A stretch of DNA of 64,000 nucleotides from Hymenobacter cyanobacteriorum (lineage in GTDB: Bacteria > Bacteroidota > Bacteroidia > Cytophagales > Hymenobacteraceae). The stretch covers positions 62,001-126,000 of the forward strand of contig NZ_JALBGC010000007.1 of assembly GCF_022631375.1 (NCBI RefSeq), written 5' to 3'. This document shows positions 42,689-51,344 of this stretch, piece after piece. A model generated the notes under the pieces. That model ran no database searches and was not told where the DNA came from. It was given only the letters and a program-made list of their open reading frames with translations. Every line of letters begins with the position of its first letter. Positions within the stretch are counted from its first letter, which is position 1. The translations under genes were made by a program, and so were the position numbers.

Positions 42689-45600
42689 ATGCGGCACTTG
42701 TTACCACCCCTTTTTACGCCCCGCTTGCTCCGAAAATCCCTGCTGACTTCGGCACTGGGAATGGCGGCCATCGGCGCGACCTGGGCCCACCCGGCAAACC
42801 GGTTGGCCGGAACTTCAGAAGCAATAGCACTGGCCGGCGGCACCGTTTCGGGCCGCGTGGTAGATGCCCGGGGCGAAGGCATTCCCGGCGTCACGGTGAT
42901 TGTGGAAGGCACCACGCTCGGCGCTTCAACCAACGCCGACGGTACCTACACGATTGGCAACGTGCCGGCGGGCTCCTACACGCTGGTGTATTCCTTCGTT
43001 GGCCTGAACTCGGCCCGTGTGCCGGTGACGGTAACCGAAGGGCAGACTACCCAACTGAGCACTACGCGCCTGAGCGACAACACCACGGCACTAAGCGAAG
43101 CCGTGGTGGTAGGCTACGGCACCGCCCGCCGCCAGGACGTGACCGGCGCGGTAACGACCGTGACGACCAAGGATTTCGTGCAGGGCCAGGTAACGTCGCC
43201 CGAGCAATTGGTGCAGGGCAAGGTAGCCGGTGTGCAGATAACGACCGGCGGCGGCGCCCCGGGCGAGGTGAGCACGATTCGGATTCGCGGGGGCTCGTCG
43301 CTGAATGCCAGCAACGACCCGCTTATCGTGATTGACGGCGTGCCGGTGGACAACCAGGGCATCAGCGGCGCGGGCAATGCGCTGGCGCTGGTGAATCCGC
43401 AGGACATTGAGACGTTTACGGTGCTGAAAGATGCGTCGGCGACGGCCATTTATGGCTCGCGGGCGGCCAATGGCGTTATCCTCATCACCACCAAAAAAGG
43501 GCTGGAAGGTGAGAAAATGCGCGTGAACGTGAGCTCGCAGGTATCGCGGGCCACGAACTACGGCAAGGTGGACGTTCTGAGCGCTGATGCCTACCGCACG
43601 CTGCTGAACAACGCGGTAGCGCAGGGCACCATTCCATCCAGCAACACAGCTTTTCTGGGCACGGCCAATACTGACTGGCAGGACGCCATCTACAAAACGG
43701 CCTGGACGACGGACAACACCGTGAGCCTGACCGGCAGCGTGAAGCACATGCCTTATCGCGTGTCGGTGGGCTACCTCGACCAGGATGGGACGCTGCGCAC
43801 GGGCAACCTGAAACGGAATTCGGCTTCGGTGGGCTTGTCGCCGCGGCTGTTTGACAACCACTTGCGCATTGACGTGAATGCCAAGGGCAGCTGGGCCGAC
43901 TACCGCTTTGCCGACCAGGGCGCGATTGGGGCGGCCATTCGCTACAACCCCACGCAGCCGATTTACAACAACGGCCCCACGGGCTTCAACGGCTACCAGG
44001 AGTGGCGCGATGGTGCGATTCCGAACCCGCTGACCGACCGCAACCCGGTGGCGCTGCTGAACGACAAGCGCGACCGCAGCACGGTGCTGCGCAGCATCGG
44101 CAACGTGCAGTTCGACTACAAGCTGCACTTTTTGCCCGACCTGCACGCCAACCTGAACCTGGGCTACGACATTTCGCGCAGTGCCGGCACGGTGGCTATC
44201 GCGGCGGCTTCGCCCATTGCCTATTCCACGCAGGGCCTGAACAACAACTACCGCCAGGAGAAAAACAACAAGCTGCTGGAGGCTTACCTCAACTATACCA
44301 AGCAGTTGGGCCTGCACCGCGTGGAGGCGCTGGCCGGCTACTCGTACCAGGACTTCTACACGTACTCGCCCTTCCGTTTTAGCTACAAGGCTGATGGCTC
44401 GCGCATTAACCCGCTGGAGCCGGCGCAGTTTCCGTTCAAGACGCAGTACACGCTGCTCTCGTACTACGGCCGCGTCAACTACAATTACGACGACCGGTAC
44501 CTAGTGACGGGCACGCTGCGGGCCGATGGCTCGTCGCACTTCAGCCCCGAGAACCGCTGGGGCTATTTCCCGGCGGCTTCGGTGGCCTGGCGCATTAACA
44601 AAGAGGCGTTTATGGCCGACGCGGCGGTTGTTTCGGACCTGAAGCTGCGCCTAAGCTACGGCAGCACCGGCCAGCAAGACATTACCAGCGTGGCCGGCGA
44701 CTACCCTTATCTGGCCAAATACAGCCTGAGCTCGCCCACGGTGAGCCAGATTATTGGCCGCGACACCATTCGCACGCTGAAACCGGCCGCTTACGACCGC
44801 AACCTGAAATGGGAGCAGACGGACACGTATGACGCGGGCATCGACTTCGGCTTCTTTAACAACCGCTTCACCGGCTCGGTAGACGTGTATTTGCGCAAAA
44901 CCCGCGACCTGCTGGCTGTGATTCCGGTGCCGGCCGGCAGCAACTTGTCCAACACGCTGCTCACCAACATTGGCAACCTCGAAAACCGGGGCGTGGAGCT
45001 GGCCCTGAACTACAACGTGCTGCAAGGCCAGCGCCTGAATTGGTCGGTGAACTTCAACGCGACGGTGAACCGGGGCAAAATCACCAAGCTCACCCAGGTG
45101 GAAGACCCCAACTACCTGGGCACGCCCACGGGCAATGTGGGCAACTTCCAGTTTGTGCAGGTGAATGCGGTGGGCTACGCGCCGAATACCTTCTTCCTGT
45201 ACCAGCAGAAGTACGAGGGCGGCAAGCCGCTGCAAGGGCCCACGGCCAGCGCCAGCGTGGCCCAGTACGTGGACCAGAACGGCGACGGCCTCATCAACGA
45301 GCGCGACAAGGTATATGGCAAGAACCCCGCGCCGAAAGCCATTCTGGGCTTTAGCTCGAACATGAGCTACGGCAAAGCCAGCCTGGCCTTCACGGTGCGC
45401 TCCAACATTGGCGGCTATGTGTACAACAACGTGACGGCGGGCCAGAACAACTACTACTTCCTGAACACGACGCTGGGCTACGCCGGCAACGTGGTGCCCG
45501 CCATCTACAACACGGGCTTCAAAAGCGGACAGCCTTTCAGCGACATCAACCTGGAGGACGGCACGTTTGTGCGCCTGCAAAACGTGACGCTGGGCTACGA

Positions 45601-45772
45601 TTTCGGCAGCCTGCTGAAGGAAGGCACCACCCTGCGCCTGACGCTGGCCGGCCAGAACCTGCTGCTGCTCAGTAAATACTCGGGCCTCGACCCCGAGCGC
45701 GCCACGGGCATCGACAGCAACTTTTACCCGCTGCCGCGCACCGTCACGGCCGGCCTCAATATTGGCTTTTAG
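42689..45772 (+). CDS. susC: SusC/RagA-family TonB-linked outer membrane transporter
   Basis: 1027-residue TonB-dependent transporter that imports oligosaccharides captured by SusD. ATG 42689 gives a signal region (RKSLLTSALGMAAIGATWAH). A carboxypeptidase-D-like regulatory domain follows (GTVSGRVVDARGEGIPGVTV..DGTYTIGNVPAGSYTLV), then a TonB-box-like stretch (SEAVVVGYGTARRQDVTG), plug (QGKVAGVQITTGGGAPGE, STIRIRGGSS, PLIVIDGVPVD) and a 22-stranded barrel ending FYPLPRTVTAGLNIGF with terminal Phe. Linked amylase genes make maltodextrin the likely substrate. Confidence 0.96.
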   Translation: MRHLLPPLFTPRLLRKSLLTSALGMAAIGATWAHPANRLAGTSEAIALAGGTVSGRVVDARGEGIPGVTVIVEGTTLGASTNADGTYTIGNVPAGSYTLVYSFVGLNSARVPVTVTEGQTTQLSTTRLSDNTTALSEAVVVGYGTARRQDVTGAVTTVTTKDFVQGQVTSPEQLVQGKVAGVQITTGGGAPGEVSTIRIRGGSSLNASNDPLIVIDGVPVDNQGISGAGNALALVNPQDIETFTVLKDASATAIYGSRAANGVILITTKKGLEGEKMRVNVSSQVSRATNYGKVDVLSADAYRTLLNNAVAQGTIPSSNTAFLGTANTDWQDAIYKTAWTTDNTVSLTGSVKHMPYRVSVGYLDQDGTLRTGNLKRNSASVGLSPRLFDNHLRIDVNAKGSWADYRFADQGAIGAAIRYNPTQPIYNNGPTGFNGYQEWRDGAIPNPLTDRNPVALLNDKRDRSTVLRSIGNVQFDYKLHFLPDLHANLNLGYDISRSAGTVAIAAASPIAYSTQGLNNNYRQEKNNKLLEAYLNYTKQLGLHRVEALAGYSYQDFYTYSPFRFSYKADGSRINPLEPAQFPFKTQYTLLSYYGRVNYNYDDRYLVTGTLRADGSSHFSPENRWGYFPAASVAWRINKEAFMADAAVVSDLKLRLSYGSTGQQDITSVAGDYPYLAKYSLSSPTVSQIIGRDTIRTLKPAAYDRNLKWEQTDTYDAGIDFGFFNNRFTGSVDVYLRKTRDLLAVIPVPAGSNLSNTLLTNIGNLENRGVELALNYNVLQGQRLNWSVNFNATVNRGKITKLTQVEDPNYLGTPTGNVGNFQFVQVNAVGYAPNTFFLYQQKYEGGKPLQGPTASASVAQYVDQNGDGLINERDKVYGKNPAPKAILGFSSNMSYGKASLAFTVRSNIGGYVYNNVTAGQNNYYFLNTTLGYAGNVVPAIYNTGFKSGQPFSDINLEDGTFVRLQNVTLGYDFGSLLKEGTTLRLTLAGQNLLLLSKYSGLDPERATGIDSNFYPLPRTVTAGLNIGF

Positions 45773-45775
45773 TCC

Positions 45776-45872
45776 AGTTGTCAGTTGCTCGTTGTCAGTT
45801 GCTAGTCAGCTGATTTAACACAACGAGCAGCCCGCATACGACTAACAACTAGCAACAAACAACTGACAACTA
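45776..45872. repeat. imperfect inverted repeat, family D copy in susC-susD gap
   Basis: AGTTGTCAGTTGCTCGTTGT.. right after the susC stop pairs with ..AACAAACAACTGACAACT ending 6 bases before the susD ATG, allowing a few mismatches. A stem here could attenuate or separate susC and susD messages. Confidence 0.75.
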
Positions 45873-45878
45873 ACTCCC

Positions 45879-47507
45879 ATGAAATCCCACCCCTTCCTGC
45901 GTCGCGGCGGCCTCGCTTTGGCCCTCACCGTTGGCCTGCTCACGGCCTGCAACAAAGACCTCGACCGCACGCCGTTTTACGATTTGAACACCGATTCGGT
46001 GTACCGCGACCCGTCCAACTACATCAAGGTGCTGGCCAAGTGCTACGCCGGCTTCAACCTCTCGGGCAACTCAGGCTCGCCCGATGTGTTTGCCGGCCAG
46101 GGCAAGGACGAAGGCGAAACCTCCTACATGCGCGCCTACTGGTACCTGCAGGACCTGGTGACCGACGAGGCCGCCGTGGCCTGGAACAGCGGCCCGTTGC
46201 AGGAGCTGAATACCACGAACTGGACTTCGAGCAACGACCTGATAAACAACAGCTACACCCGTATTTTCTACGAAGTGGCGCTGTGCAACGAATTCATTCG
46301 GGAAACCACCGACGACAAGCTCAGCAGCCGCGGCATCACGGGCACCAACGCCGATGATGCGCGCCTCGACCGCGCGGAGGCGCGCTTTCTGCGGGCGCTG
46401 GCTTACTACCACGCGCTCGATTTGTACGGCAACGTACCCTTCGTGACCGAGGCCGACGCGCCCAGCAAAGCCCTGCCCAAGCAAACCACCCGCGCCGCGC
46501 TGTTCGGCTACATCGAGAGCGAGCTGAAAGCCATTGAGCCGCTGCTGAAGCCCGCCCACACCAGCCCCTACGGCCGCGCCGACCAGGGTGCCGCCTGGGC
46601 CCTGCTGGCCAAGCTCTACCTGAATGCTGAGGTGTACCTGGGCACTGGCCAGGGCCGCTACACCGATTGCCTCACCTACTGCAATAAGATTCTGGCCACG
46701 CCGAGCTACGCGCTGGCCCCCGAGTACCGGCTGCTGTTTCTGGCCGACAACAACAAGACGGCGGCTTCGGAAATCATCTTCCCGATTACCAGCGACGGCG
46801 TGGCCTCGCAGGTGTACGGCGGCACCACCTACCTGGTGCACGCGGCGGTGGGCGGCAGCATGTTGGCCAGCGGCTTTGGCGTGAACAGCGGCTGGGCCGG
46901 CAACCGCGCCCGCAAAAACCTGCCCCTGCTATTCCCGACGCCCGCCAGCGGCTTCGATACGCGCGCCATGTTCTTCACCAACGGCCAGAACCTGGAAATC
47001 AACGACCTGACCTTATTCACCGACGGCTACGGCGTGACGAAGTGGCGCAACCGCACCTCGACCGGCGGCAACGGCAACGACCCGCAGCTCATTTTCGTCG
47101 ATACCGACTTCCCGCTTTTCCGCCTCGGCGACGTGTACCTGATGTATGCCGAAGCCGTGCTGCGCGGCGGCACGGGCGGCACCGAAACCAAAGCTCAGGA
47201 TTACGTGAACCTGCTGCGCGACCGTGCCTACAACAACTCCGCTGGCGGCACCGACGGCCACGTGAGCCTTGCCGAGCTAAAAGCCGCCGACTTCATTCTG
47301 GAAGAGCGAGGCCGCGAGCTGTACTGGGAAGCCGCGCGCCGCACCGACCTCGTGCGCTTCGGCAAGTTCACGGGCAGCACCTACCTGTGGCCGTGGAAGG
47401 GCGGGGTGAAAGCCGGCCAGAACGTGCCCACCTACCGCAACCTTTACCCGCTGCCCTCCACCGACCTCGTGGCCAACCCCACGCTGAAGCAGAACCCGGG
47501 CTACTAA
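45879..47507 (+). CDS. susD: SusD/RagB-family nutrient-binding outer membrane lipoprotein
   Basis: 542-residue lipoprotein that caps SusC and binds glycan. Signal peptide ends in the lipobox LLTACNKD (Cys24). The SusD-like N-terminal part DLDRTPFYDLNTDSVYRDPS, TPR helices (ARFLRALAYYHALDLYGNVP) and the C-terminal RagB block (LRDRAYNNSAGGTD.., ILEERGRELYWEAARRTDLV, YPLPSTDLVANPTLKQNPGY) are clear. It follows susC, as in all such systems. Confidence 0.97.
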   Translation: MKSHPFLRRGGLALALTVGLLTACNKDLDRTPFYDLNTDSVYRDPSNYIKVLAKCYAGFNLSGNSGSPDVFAGQGKDEGETSYMRAYWYLQDLVTDEAAVAWNSGPLQELNTTNWTSSNDLINNSYTRIFYEVALCNEFIRETTDDKLSSRGITGTNADDARLDRAEARFLRALAYYHALDLYGNVPFVTEADAPSKALPKQTTRAALFGYIESELKAIEPLLKPAHTSPYGRADQGAAWALLAKLYLNAEVYLGTGQGRYTDCLTYCNKILATPSYALAPEYRLLFLADNNKTAASEIIFPITSDGVASQVYGGTTYLVHAAVGGSMLASGFGVNSGWAGNRARKNLPLLFPTPASGFDTRAMFFTNGQNLEINDLTLFTDGYGVTKWRNRTSTGGNGNDPQLIFVDTDFPLFRLGDVYLMYAEAVLRGGTGGTETKAQDYVNLLRDRAYNNSAGGTDGHVSLAELKAADFILEERGRELYWEAARRTDLVRFGKFTGSTYLWPWKGGVKAGQNVPTYRNLYPLPSTDLVANPTLKQNPGY

Positions 47508-47513
47508 GGGATT

Positions 47514-47587
47514 AGTTGCTCGTTGCTCGTTGTCAGCTGTTCGGCATAATTGAATGCTAACAACTGACAACGAGCAACCAACAACCA
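47514..47587. repeat. imperfect inverted repeat, family D copy after susD
   Basis: AGTTGCTCGTTGCTCGTTGT.. at 47514 onward pairs with ..CAACTGACAACGAGCAACCA ending near 47587. It begins a few bases after the susD stop. Confidence 0.7.
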
Positions 47588-47597
47588 GCCAAAATAC

Positions 47598-47709
47598 GGT
47601 TTGGGACTTGGTGCCTGGTACTCGCCCAATGGTGGGAAACCGGGTGGGAACTCGGGTGGCACTGGTAATGCCAGCTTTTCGAGGCGAACCAGGCACTAAG
47701 TCCGAAACC
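47598..47709. repeat. inverted repeat with 22-bp arms
   Basis: GGTTTGGGACTTGGTGCCTG.. at 47598-47619 and its inverted copy at 47688-47709 (two mismatches) flank a 68-base spacer, directly after the family D repeat and before the next gene. It belongs to neither family A, C nor D. Confidence 0.75.
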
Positions 47710-47775
47710 AGCCGGCGGCTGCGCGCGCCCGCTCAACCGATTTCATTCCCACTCAACCATTACACGTTTTCACTC

Positions 47776-48966
47776 ATGAGAAAAACTTCTACGCTCGTTC
47801 TGGTTGCCGGCCTCGCCGGCGCTTCGCTCAGTGCCCAGGCCCAGATTACGCTCGACGGCGTTATCAATGCCAACGAAATCGGTACTTCGAGCGGCAAATA
47901 CATTTCGCTGGGCGCGTTCAGCGCGGCGCACAACCCCGCCAGCGGCCCCACGGGCTTCGGCAACGCGGGCCTGCTGCGCATGTACGGCGCCAACAGCAGC
48001 ACCAAGCTCTACGTGGCGCTGGCGGGCACCATCGAAACCAGCGGCAACAACTTCCAGCTGTACCTCGATTTGCCGAACCGCTCCGGGGTGCCGGTAGGCA
48101 CGGCGCTGCCGGCTATTGCGGGTAATTCTACCGTGTTCGGCACGTTCCCGGCCGGCAGCATTGGCGGCACCAAGCTGGAGCTGGAGGCCGACGCTGCCAT
48201 TGCCACCACGGGCACGAATGATGTACACGCGGCCATCTATACCGCCACTACGGGCGTTGCCAAGCCGATGGGCGACGGGCTGGGCGCCCCGGTTACCAGC
48301 AACGGCGTGGCCAGCACCCTGCCGGCCTCGTCTACTACCGGGGTGTACAGCCTGTTTGCCGGTACGCGGGTAGCTTACCTGGGCTCGGCCACGGGCCTCA
48401 GCGGCAACCCGGGCAACGCCAACGGCGGCGGGGCCGGCTCCTACGCCCTCGAATACGAGTTCAACCGCACCTCGCTGGGCCTGCCCTCGGGCGCATCCAT
48501 TGTGAAGGTATTCGCGGCCTACGTGAGCGGCGACGCCTACTGGTCGTCGGATATTATTCCGGAAACGGCGGGCAACGGCACGAACTCAGGCGGCCTCAAC
48601 AACATCGGCTTTACCCCCGATTTCACCGACCAGACCAGATTCCCCGGCACCCAGGCCGCCTCGCTGAACGTGGTGGTGCTGAGCGCCCGCCAGGCCGACG
48701 ACGCCGTGGTCGCCATGAGCGTGTTTCCAAACCCCGGCCGGGGCGAGGCCACCGTGGCTTACCAGGTATTGGGCGGCAGCCAGCCGGTGGCCGTGCGCGT
48801 GCTCGATTTGGTGGGCCGCGAGGTGCGCACCCTGCTCAACGCCCCGCAAGCCGCGGGCTTCCACGAGCTGCGGGCGGGGCTGGATGATTTGGCCGCCGGC
48901 ATTTATCTGGTGAAGGTGCAGGTGGGCGACAAGGTGGCTACCCGCCGCCTCGAAGTGGCTCGATAG
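47776..48966 (+). CDS. T9SS-exported protein of unknown fold in the glucan locus
   Basis: 396-residue secreted protein. MRKTSTLVLVAGLAGASLSA is the signal peptide. The body starts ITLDGVINANEIGTSSGKYI and contains STKLYVALAGTIETSGNNFQ and LYLDLPNRSGVPVGTALP, a beta-sandwich-like pattern found in Bacteroidota surface proteins; I do not know a named function. The C-terminal 75 residues (SVFPNPGRGEATVAYQVLGG...AAGIYLVKVQVGDK) are a type A T9SS sorting domain. Its place after susD, where SusE/SusF normally stand, makes a surface glycan-binding role likely but unproven. Confidence 0.8.
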   Translation: MRKTSTLVLVAGLAGASLSAQAQITLDGVINANEIGTSSGKYISLGAFSAAHNPASGPTGFGNAGLLRMYGANSSTKLYVALAGTIETSGNNFQLYLDLPNRSGVPVGTALPAIAGNSTVFGTFPAGSIGGTKLELEADAAIATTGTNDVHAAIYTATTGVAKPMGDGLGAPVTSNGVASTLPASSTTGVYSLFAGTRVAYLGSATGLSGNPGNANGGGAGSYALEYEFNRTSLGLPSGASIVKVFAAYVSGDAYWSSDIIPETAGNGTNSGGLNNIGFTPDFTDQTRFPGTQAASLNVVVLSARQADDAVVAMSVFPNPGRGEATVAYQVLGGSQPVAVRVLDLVGREVRTLLNAPQAAGFHELRAGLDDLAAGIYLVKVQVGDKVATRRLEVAR

Positions 48967-49038
48967 CTTATTAATAAATAGTTGCAGCCACTGCTCCGCG
49001 GAGCGGCAGTGCATTTCCCGTCTCTTTTCCCTTTCGCT

Positions 49039-51267
49039 ATGTCCTTTCTCTTTACTCCACGCGCCGCTCGGCGCTTCTTCGGGCTGGCAGCGGCTGCGCT
49101 TGGCCTGAGCGCCGCGGCCCAGGCGCAAAACCCAATTAAAGTGCTGTTCGTGGGCAACAGCTTCACGCACGGCCAGTACACGCCGGTGCTGTACTACAAT
49201 TCCGGCGCCGTGACGGACCTGAACTACAACCTGCCCGCCGGCGACCCGCGCGCCCACGACGCGGGCATGCAGCCGGCTTTTGGGGGCGTGCCCGGCATTT
49301 TCAAGAAATTCACCGACCAGGCTGGGCTGAACTACAACGTGCAGATTGAGGCCGTGAGCGGCAAGTCGCTGCAGTTCCATTACACCAGCGCGCTGGCCCC
49401 CATCGCGCAGGCGGGCTGGGACAAAGTGGTGCTACAGGAGCAGAGCACCCGTCCCGTACCCGATGCCCGCGGCGGCAGCCGGGCGGCGTTCTACAACTAC
49501 GCCAACCTGCTCGAGCAGGCCATTCACGCGGCCAGTCCGGCCGCGCAGGTGTACCTCTACGAAACCTGGGGCCGCCCCGACTTCACCTACCCCAGCGGCC
49601 AGCCCTACTCGGCGTTCCCCATCGACACGATGACGGCCGACCTGCACAAGGGCTACTACCGCGAGTTTGCTGCCAATGGCCGCTTTGCCGCCGTGGCTTC
49701 GGTGGGCGATGCCTGGCTGCGCGCCATCACGACGGGCGTGGCCACCCGCAACCCCTACACGCCCGACCCCGCCAAAGTCAACCTCTGGAACGTCGACTAC
49801 GTGCACCCCAGCATCACGGGCAGCTACCTGAGCGCGCTGGTGCTGTTTTACCAACTCACCAACGTGGACCCGCGCACCCTAGGGGCCAACGAGCAAGCCG
49901 CGGCCGCGTTGGGCATCACGCCCACCCAGGCCGTGGCGCTGCAGGCTGTGGCCTACCAGCAGGTATCGTCGCCCACCAACGCGACGGCCTTCACGCCCGG
50001 CAACTTGGCCGTGGTGCGGGTGGGCGACGGCTCGGCCGCGCTGACTTCGGCCGCTACTGCCGAATTTGTGGATGAGTACACGCTGGGCGGCGCGCTGGTG
50101 CGCAGCATTGCACTGCCCACCGCCGACAACGGCAACGTGCGTGCCTTCACAAACAGCGGCACGGCGACTTCGGACAACATTACCCGCTCGGCCGATGGCC
50201 GCTACCTGCTGCTGACTGGCTACAACGTCGCGCCCGGCACGGCCGGCGTCGTGAGCACCACCAACAGCGGCACCACCAACAACCGCCTAGTGGCGCGCAT
50301 CGGGGCCGATGGCAGCGTGGACGACAACACCCGCATCAACGACGCCTTTTCGGCTACCAACATCCGCACGGCGGTGAGCACCGATGGCAGCGCGTTTTAC
50401 GTGTCGGGCGGCAACAGCGGCATCCGCTACGTGCCTTTTGGCAACGCGGGGGCCACGACGGCCTTGAGCGGCGGCACCGTGGTAAACTTCCGCATTCTGG
50501 GCATTGCCGGCGGCAACCTCTACGCCACTTCGGCCACCGGCTCCAACTTCGGCCTGAACCAGATTGGTACCGGCCTGCCCACCGCGGCCGGCGCGGCCGT
50601 GACGCTGCTGCCGGGCTTCCCCACGGCCACCGGCCCCAGCCCCTACGGCTTTTACTTCGCCGACTTGAGCACGACCGTACCCGGCCTCGACGTGGTGTAC
50701 GTGACCGACGACGCAGCTACCGGCGGCATCCAGAAGTGGAGCCTCGTGAGCGGTACCTGGACGCTGAATGGCACCATTGGCGGTAGCACCACGGCACTGC
50801 TGCGCGGCCTAACGGGCCAGCGCACCGGCGCGGCCGTGCAGCTGATTGCCAGCGGCGGCGGCGGCCTGTATAGCGTGACCGACCAGGCGGGCTACAATGC
50901 AGCGCCCAGCACGGCCGCGCTGCCCGCGCCTTTCGTACCGCTGCCAGTCAATACGTCCTTCCGGGGCGTGGCTTTTGCGCCGGTGGCCACGGCGCTGGCT
51001 GCCGGCAAGCAGGCCGCCGCGCCCGAAGTAGGCGTGTTTCCGAACCCGGCCGCTGACCTGTTGACGGTGCAACTCGGGGGACTGGCCGGGCCGGTGGGCG
51101 CCGTACACGCCACGCTGCTGAACCTGCTGGGCCAGGTAGTAGCCGAGCAGAAGGGCATCGGCAACACTTTCACCTTTAACGTAGCCGATGTGGCCAATGG
51201 CGTATACCTGCTGCGCCTGCAAACGGCGGCCGGCGTGAGCAGCCGCCGGGTAGAGGTGCGGCGGTAG
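49039..51267 (+). CDS. T9SS-exported SGNH hydrolase with propeller-like region
   Basis: 742-residue secreted protein. Signal peptide ends near AAQAQN (residue 28). Residues 30-290 are an SGNH/GDSL-type domain of the DUF4886 kind: KVLFVGNSFTHGQ holds the Ser block, VVLQEQSTRPVPD an internal block, YLYETWGRPDF follows, and VDYVHPSITGSY carries the Asp-x-x-His pair. Residues 330-640 are repetitive Thr/Gly/Val-rich sequence like a beta-propeller (NLAVVRVGDGSAALTSAATA, RYLLLTGYNVAPG). The C-terminus (VGVFPNPAADLLTVQLGGLA...NGVYLLRLQTAAG) is a T9SS sorting domain. Possibly an esterase for acylated glucans. Confidence 0.87.
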   Translation: MSFLFTPRAARRFFGLAAAALGLSAAAQAQNPIKVLFVGNSFTHGQYTPVLYYNSGAVTDLNYNLPAGDPRAHDAGMQPAFGGVPGIFKKFTDQAGLNYNVQIEAVSGKSLQFHYTSALAPIAQAGWDKVVLQEQSTRPVPDARGGSRAAFYNYANLLEQAIHAASPAAQVYLYETWGRPDFTYPSGQPYSAFPIDTMTADLHKGYYREFAANGRFAAVASVGDAWLRAITTGVATRNPYTPDPAKVNLWNVDYVHPSITGSYLSALVLFYQLTNVDPRTLGANEQAAAALGITPTQAVALQAVAYQQVSSPTNATAFTPGNLAVVRVGDGSAALTSAATAEFVDEYTLGGALVRSIALPTADNGNVRAFTNSGTATSDNITRSADGRYLLLTGYNVAPGTAGVVSTTNSGTTNNRLVARIGADGSVDDNTRINDAFSATNIRTAVSTDGSAFYVSGGNSGIRYVPFGNAGATTALSGGTVVNFRILGIAGGNLYATSATGSNFGLNQIGTGLPTAAGAAVTLLPGFPTATGPSPYGFYFADLSTTVPGLDVVYVTDDAATGGIQKWSLVSGTWTLNGTIGGSTTALLRGLTGQRTGAAVQLIASGGGGLYSVTDQAGYNAAPSTAALPAPFVPLPVNTSFRGVAFAPVATALAAGKQAAAPEVGVFPNPAADLLTVQLGGLAGPVGAVHATLLNLLGQVVAEQKGIGNTFTFNVADVANGVYLLRLQTAAGVSSRRVEVRR

Positions 51268-51276
51268 CGGCGGGCG

Positions 51277-51310
51277 GCCCGGGGCGTTGGTATTGGCCAG
51301 TACCCCGGGC
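51277..51310 (+). other. GC hairpin between the SGNH and amylase genes
   Basis: GCCCGGGG at 51277-51284 and CCCCGGGC at 51303-51310 form an 8-bp stem with an 18-base loop; no T-run. Possibly weak attenuation inside the glucan transcript. Confidence 0.4.
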
Positions 51311-51344
51311 TGTTCAAGTTATACAGATTCAACTAATTGGCTAA

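Noticed and set aside
45776..47709. CRISPR array because of repeated GTTGTCAGTTG motifs
   Set aside because: Repeats are inverted pairs of uneven length, not direct repeats with regular spacers, and no cas genes are present.
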